The notes under the pieces are model-generated. The model saw only the letters and a program-made list of their open reading frames with translations. It had not been told where the DNA came from and did no database searches. DNA of 45,160 nt, from the NCBI GenBank assembly GCA_964528425.1, contig CAZGTD010000015.1, forward strand, positions 1 through 45,160. Reading direction: 5' to 3'. Positions within the stretch are counted from its first letter, which is position 1, and each line of letters opens with the position of its first letter. This DNA comes from UBA3263 sp964528425. GTDB taxonomy: Bacteria > Bacteroidota > Bacteroidia > Bacteroidales > Muribaculaceae. Position numbers and translations under genes: made by a program. This document shows positions 14,864 through 23,201 of this stretch, one piece after another.

Positions 14864-16096
14864 ATGAAGAAAATTGCTTTTCTTTCTCTCGCAGCCGCTG
14901 CCCTGATTTCGGCATCTTCGGCTTTCGCAGCAGTTCCCGAGATTGTCTATGTTGAAGACAACACCCAGGGTGTTACCTTCAACCGCTTCAAAGACAACTG
15001 GTTCATCACCGGTGAAGGTGGCCTTAACGTGGTTTTTGGCCAGACCGATAAGGTTCTTCCCTGGAAAGACCGCATCCTGACCCCCGCTTTCGGTCTTCAG
15101 GTTGGCAAATGGTTCTCTCCGATCATGGGCTTCCGTGGCGGTGCTACCTACCTCGGCCAGAAGGGCGCTTCCAACACTATGGACGCTTATGGTCTGACCA
15201 AGGACGCTAACGGTTACATGATGGTTGACAACAAGTACTACAAGACACACGTTGGTCAGCTCGGTGTTAACTTCGACGCTATGCTGAACGTTACCAACTG
15301 GTGGTGTGGTTACAAACCCAACCGCGTTTACAACTTCATCGCTTATGTAGGCGGCGCTGCTTACTTCGGCTTCCAGCACAAACTCGGTGCTAACGGCAAC
15401 GACGGCTGGGACGGCAAGCACTTCGACACCTCTCTTGCTCTCCGCGGCGGTATCATCAACAGCTTCAACGTTTCCAAGCAGGTAGCCCTGAGCCTCGACA
15501 TCCGCTACACCGCAATGTCGGCTAACCGCGAACCCGCTGAATACAACCGTATCACCAACAACGTTGCTGCTTTCATCGGCGTTACCTACCTCTTCAACCA
15601 GCGCACCTGGAACGCTCCTATCGTACCGGTTATCCCCGTTATCGAAGACTGCGATCCCATCAAAGCTCGTCTGGCTGAATGCGAAGGCCGTCTGCAGGAC
15701 ACCAAACGTCAGCTCGACGAATGCCTCCGTCGTCCGATGCCCAAAGCTGAAACTCCCGTTGCCGCTCCCTGCATCCAGAGCCTCGCTACCGTTTACTATC
15801 GCATTGGCTCCGCTACTGTTGGCGCTACCGACCAGAACGTTCTCAAGAGCGTAGCTGCTACCATGAAGGAAACCGGCAAAAAATACGTTATCACCGGCTG
15901 GGCTGACAACTACACCGGCAGCGAAGCTGTTAACGCTCGCCTGCGCACCAAACGTGCTGAAAACGTTAAGAAAATCCTCGTTGCCAACGGCGTAGACGCT
16001 TCCAAACTCGACGTTACCACTAACTCTGCTGACCGTTTCGGTGGCAAAGCTAATGTTTACCTCGATCGTTGCGTAACCATCGAAGAAGCTAAATAA
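14864..16096 (+). CDS. OmpA-family outer-membrane protein
   Basis: This 410-residue protein has a clear signal peptide (MKKIAFLSLAAAALISASSAFA). An N-terminal beta-barrel follows, then a periplasmic linker with a short coiled-coil (RLAECEGRLQDTKRQLDE) and an OmpA-like peptidoglycan-binding domain from about residue 305. The Asp in TGWADNYTG and the Arg in RLRTKRAENVKKIL are the usual diaminopimelate-binding pair. Cysteines flank the OmpA domain and could form disulfides. Codon use is strongly biased, which suggests a highly expressed porin. It is monocistronic, with its own promoter region and a strong terminator. Confidence 0.92.
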   Translation: MKKIAFLSLAAAALISASSAFAAVPEIVYVEDNTQGVTFNRFKDNWFITGEGGLNVVFGQTDKVLPWKDRILTPAFGLQVGKWFSPIMGFRGGATYLGQKGASNTMDAYGLTKDANGYMMVDNKYYKTHVGQLGVNFDAMLNVTNWWCGYKPNRVYNFIAYVGGAAYFGFQHKLGANGNDGWDGKHFDTSLALRGGIINSFNVSKQVALSLDIRYTAMSANREPAEYNRITNNVAAFIGVTYLFNQRTWNAPIVPVIPVIEDCDPIKARLAECEGRLQDTKRQLDECLRRPMPKAETPVAAPCIQSLATVYYRIGSATVGATDQNVLKSVAATMKETGKKYVITGWADNYTGSEAVNARLRTKRAENVKKILVANGVDASKLDVTTNSADRFGGKANVYLDRCVTIEEAK

Positions 16097-16118
16097 TTTA
16101 GCTCCCGAATAACCTTTT

Positions 16119-16156
16119 GCGAGGCTGCTCCAACCGGAGTGGCCTCGCTTCTTTTT
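16119..16156 (+). terminator. Terminator of the ompA-family gene
   Basis: GCGAGGC (16119-16125) pairs with GCCTCGC (16142-16148). An inner CTCC/GGAG stem lies between, separated by a small TG/TG internal loop, and the hairpin is followed by TTCTTTTTG. It is a good intrinsic terminator shape. Confidence 0.85.
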
Positions 16157-16185
16157 GCCAAAAATGGTTAAGTAGCGGCGATTTA

Positions 16186-16217
16186 TTTGCGGGGATGGAT
16201 TTTTTTGCTTATATTTG
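16186..16217 (+). promoter_or_regulatory. Promoter of the SGNH hydrolase operon
   Basis: TTTG (16186-16189) and TATATTTG (16210-16217) are separated by exactly 20 bp, a full match to the Bacteroidota consensus. The leader would be about 25 nt. It drives the overlapping four-gene set 16248-20570. Confidence 0.8.
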
Positions 16218-16247
16218 TCGCAATTATAATAACTTATACAATCATTC

Positions 16248-19040
16248 ATGAAAAATATTCGCTCTCTTATGGCGGTCGCTGCCCTTTTGGTCGCAGCGTC
16301 GGCTTTCGCCGACGGTCCTTTCCGCAATCACCGCTATGATTCTTTTCAAGCTACTCCGACTGAACCGGGTCAGATTGTTTTTGCCGGTAACTCTATAACG
16401 AATATGCATTCATGGTTCGAAGCTTTCGGCTCGAATCAGGATGTTATCGGCCGAGGAAATTCCGGAGGCTTTGCAACCGAAATCCTTACTCATCTTGAAA
16501 GCTATATCGATTCAAAACCCAGGAAGCTTTTCCTGATGATTGGTACTAACGACATTTCCAGCGGAACCGCCTACACTAAAACCGCCAAGGATATTCAGAT
16601 AATCTGCAAGCGTATTCGTTTGGAATCGCCCGAAACCGAAGTATATCTTGAAACCATCCTGCCCCGTTCGGCCAATGCCAAGCCCGACTATGAGCTTTGC
16701 AACGACCTGACCAGAGAGTATGTTGCCTCACTAAATGATCCGAAAGTGCATTTGATTGACCTTTCGGAGGTTATGGCACCGCTTGGCAACGCCGGTAAGA
16801 GAAATACCTGGACTTGCTGGGACGGTCTTCACCCCCGTGTAGTCGGCTATTCGGCCTGGTGTCACTATATTCAGGACCTGGTTGGTTATCCCACGGTTTA
16901 TGCCGACAATATTACAGAAGAAATGCAGACTAATCCTGCCGCCCTGAATAATTCGGCCGGTGGACGTGCAGAGCAGTTCGCGTTCTATCCCGTTAAGGAA
17001 GGCGACGTGTTGTTCTATGGCGACGACACCGTTCACCAGGGTGAATGGCATGAACTTCTGCGCTCCGACAAAGTTAAAGACCGCGGCGGATTCTGGGGCT
17101 GGGGTGGCTATAACCTCGTTCAGGCTAAGGCAATCGTTAAGAATTCACTTGAGAACCAAGCTGTTAAACCTGCCAAAATCTTCCTGTTCTACGGCGTTGG
17201 CGGTAAAGATGAAACCAACTATCGCGCGCTCGTTGACGAAGCGAAGGCTCAGGCTCCTCAGGCCGAGGTCTACATCGTTTCGCTTACTCCATCAACCGAT
17301 GCGTCTACCAACACCACGAATGTAAACTTCAACGAAAAGCTCAAAGCTATTGCTCAGCAAAAAGGTTGCACCTATGTTGATATCTATACTCCCATGAATG
17401 CCGATATCAGCAAAAACATAATGAGCACCAACTATGTAAGCGGTCGCGGATACATTGTAATTGCCAACGAACTGGCCAAATATATTGAAGGCACCAATCC
17501 CGTTTCGCTGGATGAGTATGAAACGGTTTATAACCGTCGCGCAGCCCGCAAGATTATCGGCAACGCGCTCAACAATGCTCTGGGTCAGGAATTCGGCGAC
17601 GAAGTGGGACAGATTAAAGAGAGCTGCCGCGAGGCCGTTGAAGCCGCAATTGCAAAAGCCGTTGAAGCTATCAATGATCCCAATCTGACGGCAACCACGG
17701 CCCAGGCTGTAGCTGCCGAGCTTAATGCCGCGATAGTTAGCATCGCATCGGACTTGAACATGCCCAAAGTTTCGAGCGCCGAAGCCCCGAAGTGGTATAC
17801 GCTATGCTCGTCTCGTGGAGGCAAGCCGCTTTCAACCGGTAATGGTTTGCTCGTTGCCGGTAACGCTGCTGTCGGTCCGGCAACCAGCGGCTTCGACGTC
17901 TGGCGTTTTGAATTGCGCCCCGATAACGAAACATACAACATCGTGAACGCCCGCGGTGAGTATATTAATCCCACAGCAACTTGGAATCAGCAAATGCAGG
18001 TAATGACAACCGAACCCGATCGCGGATTTTCCATCAGCTATTCCAATCATGCAATAGGCACCTACGTTTTCTTCACCTTCAACTCGCAGCTCAACCAAAC
18101 CAGTCAGGCCGGTAAGGTTTACAACTGGTATAACAAAAATTCCGGCGGGACAGCTCCTGACCGTGCCGACGAAGGATGTTCGTGGGCTCTTGCTCCCTAT
18201 AACGGCATAGTAGTTACCCCCGATAAGACCCCCACGCAGACCGGCTGGTATGAAATCAAGCATGCAACTAACAACATGACGATGACCAATATGGAAGCTC
18301 TGTTGCTGCAGCCGGGCAATGCTCAAAATAACTATGCCCTGCAATATGTTCTCGATCCCGAGCCGTCGCCAAAAAACTGGGTTTATATGGAAGTTGAGGG
18401 CAATAATTGCTATCTTCATCCCCAGTTAGGACACTATTTAAGCGATCACTCAACCTGCTCTCGCGATCGCCAGGCATATACCTTCACCGCCAGTGCGTCT
18501 GTGCCCGGAGCCTTTGATTGCAAATATTGGCTGCCGTTTGATTTGGTCGACCTCAATACGAATGCAACCGTTCCCAACATTGTGGGCCGCAGTTCAGCTG
18601 TTGTCGCACCCCACTTTTTTCAGCTTATTTCCGATTCGGAAATGTCGAAATATGATATCTGGACGCTGAACTTTCTTGGCGACACAAAAGGCAGCCGTCA
18701 TCAGGACGATGCTATGGCAACTTTGAACTCCGATAAGCACCATGGCCTGCGGACCGTTTATCATGGCGGAACATATTTTCTTGAAAAAGGAACCGATGTT
18801 CACGCTTCGGACATTACTGTTACTCACCCCACCGGCGTTACGGTTGAAAACACTAAGCCGAAAATTACTGTTGACCCCTCGGCAAAAACCATTACCATCG
18901 ACTATAACCAGTCGTCGGATATCGCCGAACTCACCGAACCGGCTAAAGAATCAAGAACTATTTTCGACCTCTGGGGACGTCGGGTCGCCACTCCGCGCCA
19001 CGGCCTTTATGTTGTTAACGGACGCAAAGTTCGCATCTGA
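16248..19040 (+). CDS. T9SS-exported SGNH/GDSL hydrolase with a second, degenerate SGNH domain
   Basis: This 930-residue exported protein has a signal peptide to about A21. Residues ~40-215 form an SGNH esterase domain with nucleophile S49 (FAGNSIT), block II G70, block III N101 (IGTND) and the D192/H195 pair (DGLHP). Residues ~245-440 form a second SGNH-like domain in which the Ser position is Asp (FYGDDT), GTND is replaced by YGVGG, and the final Asp-His pair is missing, so it is probably inactive. A helical linker follows, then ~350 residues of beta-rich, trefoil-like repeats (WYTL and GWYEIKH starts), and a T9SS sorting signal (DLWGRRVATPRHGLYVVNGR). The likely role is cell-surface deacetylation or de-esterification of glycans; the substrate is unknown. 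Confidence 0.85.
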   Translation: MKNIRSLMAVAALLVAASAFADGPFRNHRYDSFQATPTEPGQIVFAGNSITNMHSWFEAFGSNQDVIGRGNSGGFATEILTHLESYIDSKPRKLFLMIGTNDISSGTAYTKTAKDIQIICKRIRLESPETEVYLETILPRSANAKPDYELCNDLTREYVASLNDPKVHLIDLSEVMAPLGNAGKRNTWTCWDGLHPRVVGYSAWCHYIQDLVGYPTVYADNITEEMQTNPAALNNSAGGRAEQFAFYPVKEGDVLFYGDDTVHQGEWHELLRSDKVKDRGGFWGWGGYNLVQAKAIVKNSLENQAVKPAKIFLFYGVGGKDETNYRALVDEAKAQAPQAEVYIVSLTPSTDASTNTTNVNFNEKLKAIAQQKGCTYVDIYTPMNADISKNIMSTNYVSGRGYIVIANELAKYIEGTNPVSLDEYETVYNRRAARKIIGNALNNALGQEFGDEVGQIKESCREAVEAAIAKAVEAINDPNLTATTAQAVAAELNAAIVSIASDLNMPKVSSAEAPKWYTLCSSRGGKPLSTGNGLLVAGNAAVGPATSGFDVWRFELRPDNETYNIVNARGEYINPTATWNQQMQVMTTEPDRGFSISYSNHAIGTYVFFTFNSQLNQTSQAGKVYNWYNKNSGGTAPDRADEGCSWALAPYNGIVVTPDKTPTQTGWYEIKHATNNMTMTNMEALLLQPGNAQNNYALQYVLDPEPSPKNWVYMEVEGNNCYLHPQLGHYLSDHSTCSRDRQAYTFTASASVPGAFDCKYWLPFDLVDLNTNATVPNIVGRSSAVVAPHFFQLISDSEMSKYDIWTLNFLGDTKGSRHQDDAMATLNSDKHHGLRTVYHGGTYFLEKGTDVHASDITVTHPTGVTVENTKPKITVDPSAKTITIDYNQSSDIAELTEPAKESRTIFDLWGRRVATPRHGLYVVNGRKVRI

Positions 19041-19432
19041 TGCTTACTGTTACCGTTCTGTCATTCTCTTATCGCCGCGGATTACCCGAAGATGAGTCGG
19101 GTAATGGCGGCGGTTTCGTTTTCGACTGCCGCGCAATTCATAACCCGGGGCGCTATGAGCCCTACAAGAACCTCGATGGCCGAGATATGCCTGTCAGAAA
19201 TTTTCTGGAGGACGACGGCGAGATTCTCAGCTTTCTCGAACATTGCTACGCGCTGGTCGACGCATCGGTCGAGCGTTACTGCGAGCGCGGTTTCACCGAT
19301 TTGCAGGTAGCCTTCGGGTGCACCGGAGGTCAGCATCGGTCGGTTTACTGTGCGGAGGCTATGACGCGCCACATTATTCACCGCTATGGCTCTGAGGTAG
19401 CCGTTAATCTTCATCATCGCGAACGTCGATGA
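19040..19432 (+). CDS. Stand-alone RapZ C-terminal domain protein
   Basis: This 130-residue protein matches only the C-terminal domain of RapZ: SFSYRRGLPEDESGNGGGFVF, FDCRAIHNPGRYEPYK, then FGCTGGQHRSVY and a final HREDR-like end (HHRERR). The P-loop kinase domain of proteobacterial RapZ is absent. So is the APH-type kinase domain to which this module is often joined in Bacteroidota, from memory. RapZ C-domains bind amino-sugar phosphates in E. coli. The ATG overlaps the stop of the SGNH gene (TGATG), and its own stop overlaps the next ATG. A sugar-phosphate sensing role is inferred. Confidence 0.8.
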   Translation: MLTVTVLSFSYRRGLPEDESGNGGGFVFDCRAIHNPGRYEPYKNLDGRDMPVRNFLEDDGEILSFLEHCYALVDASVERYCERGFTDLQVAFGCTGGQHRSVYCAEAMTRHIIHRYGSEVAVNLHHRERR

Positions 19433-20139
19433 AAGCAATGATTTTTGCTGCCGGCGAGGGCACGCGCCTGCGTCCGCTGACTCTTACGCGCCCAAAAGCT
19501 CTGGTAGAGATTGCGGGCAAGCCGATGCTTGCCCGCGTGCTTGAAGCTGTGCGTGCGGCCGGTGTCAGCAAAGTTGTTGTTAATGTTCATTATCTTGCCG
19601 AACAGATAATTCGTTTTCTCGAAACCAACGATTTCGGGCTGGATATATCTATTGCCGACGAGCGGGGCCGCTTGCTTGATACCGGCGGCGGTTTGCTGGC
19701 CGCCCGCGAGCTGCTTGGCAACGACGAACCTATTCTTCTTCATAACGCCGACATTATTACTGACCTTGACCTGCGTTTGCTTAAGCCGCAGGCAATGGCC
19801 ACTCTTTTGGTTCAGCCACGCACATCGTCGCGTCGGTTGGTATTCAACGAGGAGAACATGCGCCTGTGCGGCTGGATTAACGAAAAAACAGGCGAAACCA
19901 AGGGCAACCCATCGGGTTTGCCATTGGCCTTCAATGGCATTCATGTTGTTTCGCCCGAAATTTTTCCGCTGCTCAGTGAGTATTCAAAAAAAATCGGGTC
20001 GGAGGTGTTTTCATTAACTCCGTTCTACGTTGATATGGCTTCAGTGACTGAAATATATGGTCAGGTTATCGACGGTTACATGTGGCATGACATCGGGTCT
20101 GCCGAGAAGCTCGCGGAGGCTGAAAAGAGTTTTCGATGA
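19429..20139 (+). CDS. Sugar-1-phosphate nucleotidyltransferase, MurU/ManC-like
   Basis: This 236-residue NTP_transferase-family enzyme has the N-terminal signature AAGEGTRLRPLTLTRPKAL, a conserved Lys in PKAL, VVVNVHYLAEQI and the metal-binding LLHNADIITDLDL. By size and motifs it resembles MurU (MurNAc-1-phosphate uridylyltransferase) and mannose-1-phosphate guanylyltransferases. It lacks the C-terminal hexapeptide domain of GlmU. A 4-bp ATGA overlap joins it to the RapZ-domain gene and another joins it to the next gene, so it probably feeds an amino-sugar salvage or surface-glycan step. The substrate cannot be read from the sequence. Confidence 0.82.
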   Translation: MKAMIFAAGEGTRLRPLTLTRPKALVEIAGKPMLARVLEAVRAAGVSKVVVNVHYLAEQIIRFLETNDFGLDISIADERGRLLDTGGGLLAARELLGNDEPILLHNADIITDLDLRLLKPQAMATLLVQPRTSSRRLVFNEENMRLCGWINEKTGETKGNPSGLPLAFNGIHVVSPEIFPLLSEYSKKIGSEVFSLTPFYVDMASVTEIYGQVIDGYMWHDIGSAEKLAEAEKSFR

Positions 20140-20570
20140 AAAGGTTTCTGCTGCCCGTTGTTATTGCTTTGCTGCCACTTTCGGCACTCGCAAAATTACC
20201 GAAGCTGAAAAAGGCTCCGAACGCCGTTGAGCTATACGATACCGTGCGCCCGGCTAATGTTCGCTTTTCAGGATATGAGAAGCCGAATGCGGCGCTACGC
20301 GAAACCTTTCTGGTTACCAATCTCGACTCTTTGGAGATTAATGGCGTTGCCGTAGAGCTGGAATATCTCGACATGGAGAATCGCCAGCTTCATTGCGTAA
20401 CCCATAGTCTGATTACCACCATTCCGGCCGGCCAGACAAGGATGTTGAGTGTGCCAACATGGGATCGCAACCACTCTTTTCACTATTTTCGCTCGCCGGC
20501 TCCGAAGCGCCGGCAGTCTACGCCATATAAGGTGAAGTCAAGAACCTTATACGCGCTGAGGTATAAATAA
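20136..20570 (+). CDS. Small exported protein of unknown function
   Basis: This 144-residue protein has a signal peptide (MKRFLLPVVIALLPLSALA) and a single beta-rich domain: FLVTNLDSLEINGVAVELEY, then a threonine/proline turn and TIPAGQTRMLSVPTW. The pattern of strands recalls FxLYD-type or similar immunoglobulin-like modules, but I do not recognise the family. The last 30 residues are basic. It is the last gene of the four-gene operon and its stop lies inside a hairpin shared with rlmD. Confidence 0.6.
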   Translation: MKRFLLPVVIALLPLSALAKLPKLKKAPNAVELYDTVRPANVRFSGYEKPNAALRETFLVTNLDSLEINGVAVELEYLDMENRQLHCVTHSLITTIPAGQTRMLSVPTWDRNHSFHYFRSPAPKRRQSTPYKVKSRTLYALRYK

Positions 20571-20584
20571 CCCGTCGGTTATTT
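20565..20584. terminator. Convergent hairpin covering two stop codons
   Basis: AAATAACC (20565-20572) pairs with GGTTATTT (20577-20584) round a CGTC loop. The stem includes the TAA of the + strand gene and the TAA of rlmD on the - strand. The symmetric stem gives a short A/T-rich end in both directions, so a weak two-way terminator is likely. Confidence 0.45.
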
Positions 20585-21997
20585 GCGTAGGCTGAGGGCT
20601 ACAACGTTTTCGATATGGGCGGTGTGGGGGAACATGTCGACCGGTTGAACGGCCGTGATGTCATATTTTTCGTTGAGCAGCTGCAGGTCGCGTGCCTGAG
20701 TGGCGGGGTTGCAGCTCACATAGACAATGCGCTCAGGTTCGGCATTGAGAATAACGCGCGTAACGTCTTCGTGCATCCCTGCGCGCGGCGGGTCGACTAT
20801 CATAACGTCGGGGCGTCCATGCTTTTCAATGAATTCGGCGGTTAGAATGTCTTTCATGTCGCCGGCGTAGAAAAGAGTGTTGTCCAGGCCGTTTACCTCG
20901 GCGTTTACCTTTGCGTCTTCAATCGCTTCGGGCACATATTCTATGCCTATTACCCGGCGGGCACGGCGTGCGATGAAGTTGGCGATGGTGCCGGTTCCGG
21001 TGTAGAGGTCATAGACCAGCTCGTCGCCCTTGAGGTCGGCGAGCTCTCGGGCCACCGAATAGAGTCGGTAGGCCTGGCGCGAGTTGGTTTGATAGAAAGA
21101 TTTCGGCCCTACGCGGAAGCGCAGACCCTCCATTTCTTCCTCAATATACGGTTTGCCCGCATAGGTAATTACGTCGAGGTCGCCGATGGTGTCGTTGACC
21201 TTGAGATTAACGACGTAGAGCAGCGACGTTATGCGCTCGCCGAAACGGCTGTGAATCGCCGACATTACCTTTTCGATGGCCTCGGGGTCATCTTCGCCGA
21301 AACTCATAAGGGCCATAACCTCGCCGGTAGATGCGGTGCGTATCATCAGGGTGCGCAACAATCCCTGGTTGGCGCGCAAATCATAAAAACTCAAGTCGTT
21401 GTCTTTACCGAAATCCTTTACGAAGTTGCGCAACTCGTTGCCGATTCCCGCGTCCTGCAGGTGGCAATAGTCAATGGGAAGCACCTTGTCGAAAGCGCCG
21501 GGTATATGGAATCCGGCTGCCCGGCGGTCGGCAAACACCTGGCCCGACGCCATCTGCTCGGGTGTAAGCCACTGTTTGGCCGAGAAGGTATATTCCATTT
21601 TGTTGCGGTAGTCCCAAATCTGCTCCGAACCGAGCGCCGGATTCACTTCGGGGTGGGGAATCTTGGCGATGCGGTCAAGGCAGTCAACAACCTGCTGTCG
21701 CTTGCACTGAAGCTGAAAATCGTAGGGAAGATGCTGCCACCGGCATCCGCCGCATAGTCCGAAGTGGCTGCATTTAGGCTCCACGCGCATATCGGAGGGC
21801 TTGTCGAGCTTTTCGATGCGTCCTTCGGCATAGGAATGTTTCTTGCGGGTGAGGCGAACGGTTGCAATGTCGCCCGGAGCGCCGTAGGGAATAAAAACCA
21901 CCATATTGTCGACGCGGGCCAGGGCATTGCCCTCGGCGGCCACGCCGGTTATTTCAACGCCCTCTAAAACGGGCAATTCTTTGCGCTTTCTTGACAT
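20579..21997 (-). CDS. rlmD: 23S rRNA (uracil-C5) methyltransferase, RlmD family
   Basis: This 472-residue TrmA/RumA-family enzyme has an N-terminal TRAM domain (VEITGVAAEGNALARVDNMV) and the Fe-S cysteines C76, C82 and C85 (CSHFGLCGGC). The SAM-binding motif is DLYTGTGTIANFIA, the catalytic motif includes DPPRAGMHEDV, and the nucleophile Cys is in YVSCNPATQARDL. It methylates uridine C5 in rRNA using SAM. Bacteroidota often have more than one homologue, so the exact site (U1939, U747 or tRNA U54) is not certain. It is divergent from galE. Confidence 0.88.
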   Translation of the reverse strand: MSRKRKELPVLEGVEITGVAAEGNALARVDNMVVFIPYGAPGDIATVRLTRKKHSYAEGRIEKLDKPSDMRVEPKCSHFGLCGGCRWQHLPYDFQLQCKRQQVVDCLDRIAKIPHPEVNPALGSEQIWDYRNKMEYTFSAKQWLTPEQMASGQVFADRRAAGFHIPGAFDKVLPIDYCHLQDAGIGNELRNFVKDFGKDNDLSFYDLRANQGLLRTLMIRTASTGEVMALMSFGEDDPEAIEKVMSAIHSRFGERITSLLYVVNLKVNDTIGDLDVITYAGKPYIEEEMEGLRFRVGPKSFYQTNSRQAYRLYSVARELADLKGDELVYDLYTGTGTIANFIARRARRVIGIEYVPEAIEDAKVNAEVNGLDNTLFYAGDMKDILTAEFIEKHGRPDVMIVDPPRAGMHEDVTRVILNAEPERIVYVSCNPATQARDLQLLNEKYDITAVQPVDMFPHTAHIENVVALSLRK

Positions 21998-22014
21998 TTA
22001 AAATATATTTTGCG

Positions 22015-22022
22015 CAAAGTTA
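22015..22022 (-). promoter_or_regulatory. -7 box of rlmD
   Basis: Read on the minus strand this is TAACTTTG, an exact TAnnTTTG, 17 bp upstream of the rlmD start codon. A -33 TTTG was not found at 20 bp. It lies 33 bp from the divergent galE -7 box, so the two promoters overlap. Confidence 0.6.
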
Positions 22023-22032
22023 CGAAAAAGTG

Positions 22033-22063
22033 TTGAAACTTTCGGTAGTTTTTGTTAAATTTG
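22033..22063 (+). promoter_or_regulatory. Promoter of galE
   Basis: TTG (22033-22035, preceded by G) and TAAATTTG (22056-22063) are 20 bp apart. The predicted start leaves a ~33-nt leader before the ATG at 22102. Confidence 0.65.
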
Positions 22064-22101
22064 CGCCTATAAAACCCTCTAACAATTCATCCATTATTAT
22101 C

Positions 22102-23139
22102 ATGAGCAAAGGCACAATCCTCGTTACCGGCGGCACAGGCTACATCGGTTCGCACACTACTGTTGAACTGCAGGCTGCCGGCTATGACGTAGTTATTATC
22201 GACAACCTTTCGAACTCCAACGAAAAGGTTCTCGACGGCATTGAAAAAATCTCGGGCAAGCGTCCGGCCTTTATCAAGGGCGACTGCTGCGACATGACCG
22301 TTCTGCGCACCCTCTTCCAGGCCTTCCCCGGAATCAAGGGCATTATCAACTTCGCAGCTTCCAAGGCTGTTGGCGAAAGCATGGAGAAGCCCGTGCTCTA
22401 CTATCGCAATAACCTCAACACCCTGATGAACCTGCTCGACTGCATGGCCGAATTCGGCGTTAAGGGCATCGTATTCTCCAGCTCTTGCACCGTTTACGGC
22501 GAACCCGACGAAAACCCCGTAACCGAACAGGCTCCCATCAAAAAGGCAACCTCGCCCTACGGCAACACCAAGCAGATCAGCGAAGAAGTCATCACCGACG
22601 TTATCAACGCCGGCGCTCCGTTCAAGAGCGTGATTCTCCGCTACTTCAATCCCGTAGGTGCTCATCCCAGCGCCGAAATCGGCGAATTGCCCAATGGCGT
22701 TCCTCAGAACCTGATTCCTTACATTACCCAAACCGCTATCGGTATCCGCAAGGAACTCAGCGTATTCGGCAATGACTATCCCACTCCCGACGGCTCTTGC
22801 ATCCGCGACTTCATCAACGTTGTTGACCTGGCCAAAGCCCACGTTAAGGCTATGGACCGCATGCTTGAAGTTGCCGACTCTCCCGCAATCGAAATCTTCA
22901 ACCTCGGAACCGGCAATGGCGTCAGCGTTCTGGAGCTGATCAATACATTCGAAAGCGCAACCGGCGTTAAGGTGCCCTATAAGATTGTTGGCCGTCGCGC
23001 CGGCGATATTGAAAAGGTGTGGGGCAACCCCTCGCATGCCAACGAAGTTCTCGGCTGGAAGGCCGACACCCCGCTGGCCGACACCATGCGCAGCGCATGG
23101 GCATGGCAGTGCAAGCTCCGCGAGCGCGGCATCATGTAA
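22102..23139 (+). CDS. galE: UDP-glucose 4-epimerase
   Basis: This 345-residue extended short-chain dehydrogenase has the NAD-binding motif TGGTGYIGSHT at residues ~9-19. The catalytic Ser/Tyr/Lys are in FSSSCTVYGEP and SPYGNTKQISEE (YxxxK). The substrate-binding stretches LRYFNPVGAHPS and GDYPTPDGSCIRDFINVVDL are GalE-like. It interconverts UDP-Glc and UDP-Gal, and possibly the N-acetyl forms. The frame runs upstream to a TTG at 21991, but the promoter lies within that part, so the ATG at 22102 was chosen. Confidence 0.95.
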   Translation: MSKGTILVTGGTGYIGSHTTVELQAAGYDVVIIDNLSNSNEKVLDGIEKISGKRPAFIKGDCCDMTVLRTLFQAFPGIKGIINFAASKAVGESMEKPVLYYRNNLNTLMNLLDCMAEFGVKGIVFSSSCTVYGEPDENPVTEQAPIKKATSPYGNTKQISEEVITDVINAGAPFKSVILRYFNPVGAHPSAEIGELPNGVPQNLIPYITQTAIGIRKELSVFGNDYPTPDGSCIRDFINVVDLAKAHVKAMDRMLEVADSPAIEIFNLGTGNGVSVLELINTFESATGVKVPYKIVGRRAGDIEKVWGNPSHANEVLGWKADTPLADTMRSAWAWQCKLRERGIM

Positions 23140-23162
23140 TCGCCCATTCCACGAAATCAAAA

Positions 23163-23201
23163 CCCCGCCGGTGCTCATCCACCGGCGGGGCTAATTTTTT
23201 T
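23163..23201 (+). terminator. Terminator of galE
   Basis: CCCCGCCGGTG (23163-23173) pairs with CACCGGCGGGG (23180-23190), a perfect 11-bp stem with a 6-nt loop, followed by CTAATTTTTTT. The T-run touches the stop codon of the convergent ATPase gene. Confidence 0.9.

Noticed and set aside
14858..16327. 489-codon open frame on the minus strand opposite the ompA-family gene
   Set aside because: It mirrors the strongly biased codon use of the real gene, has no recognisable protein features, and its start region crosses the terminator and promoter of the + strand genes.
22087..23178. 363-codon open frame on the minus strand opposite galE
   Set aside because: It is antisense to a complete epimerase and runs through its terminator.
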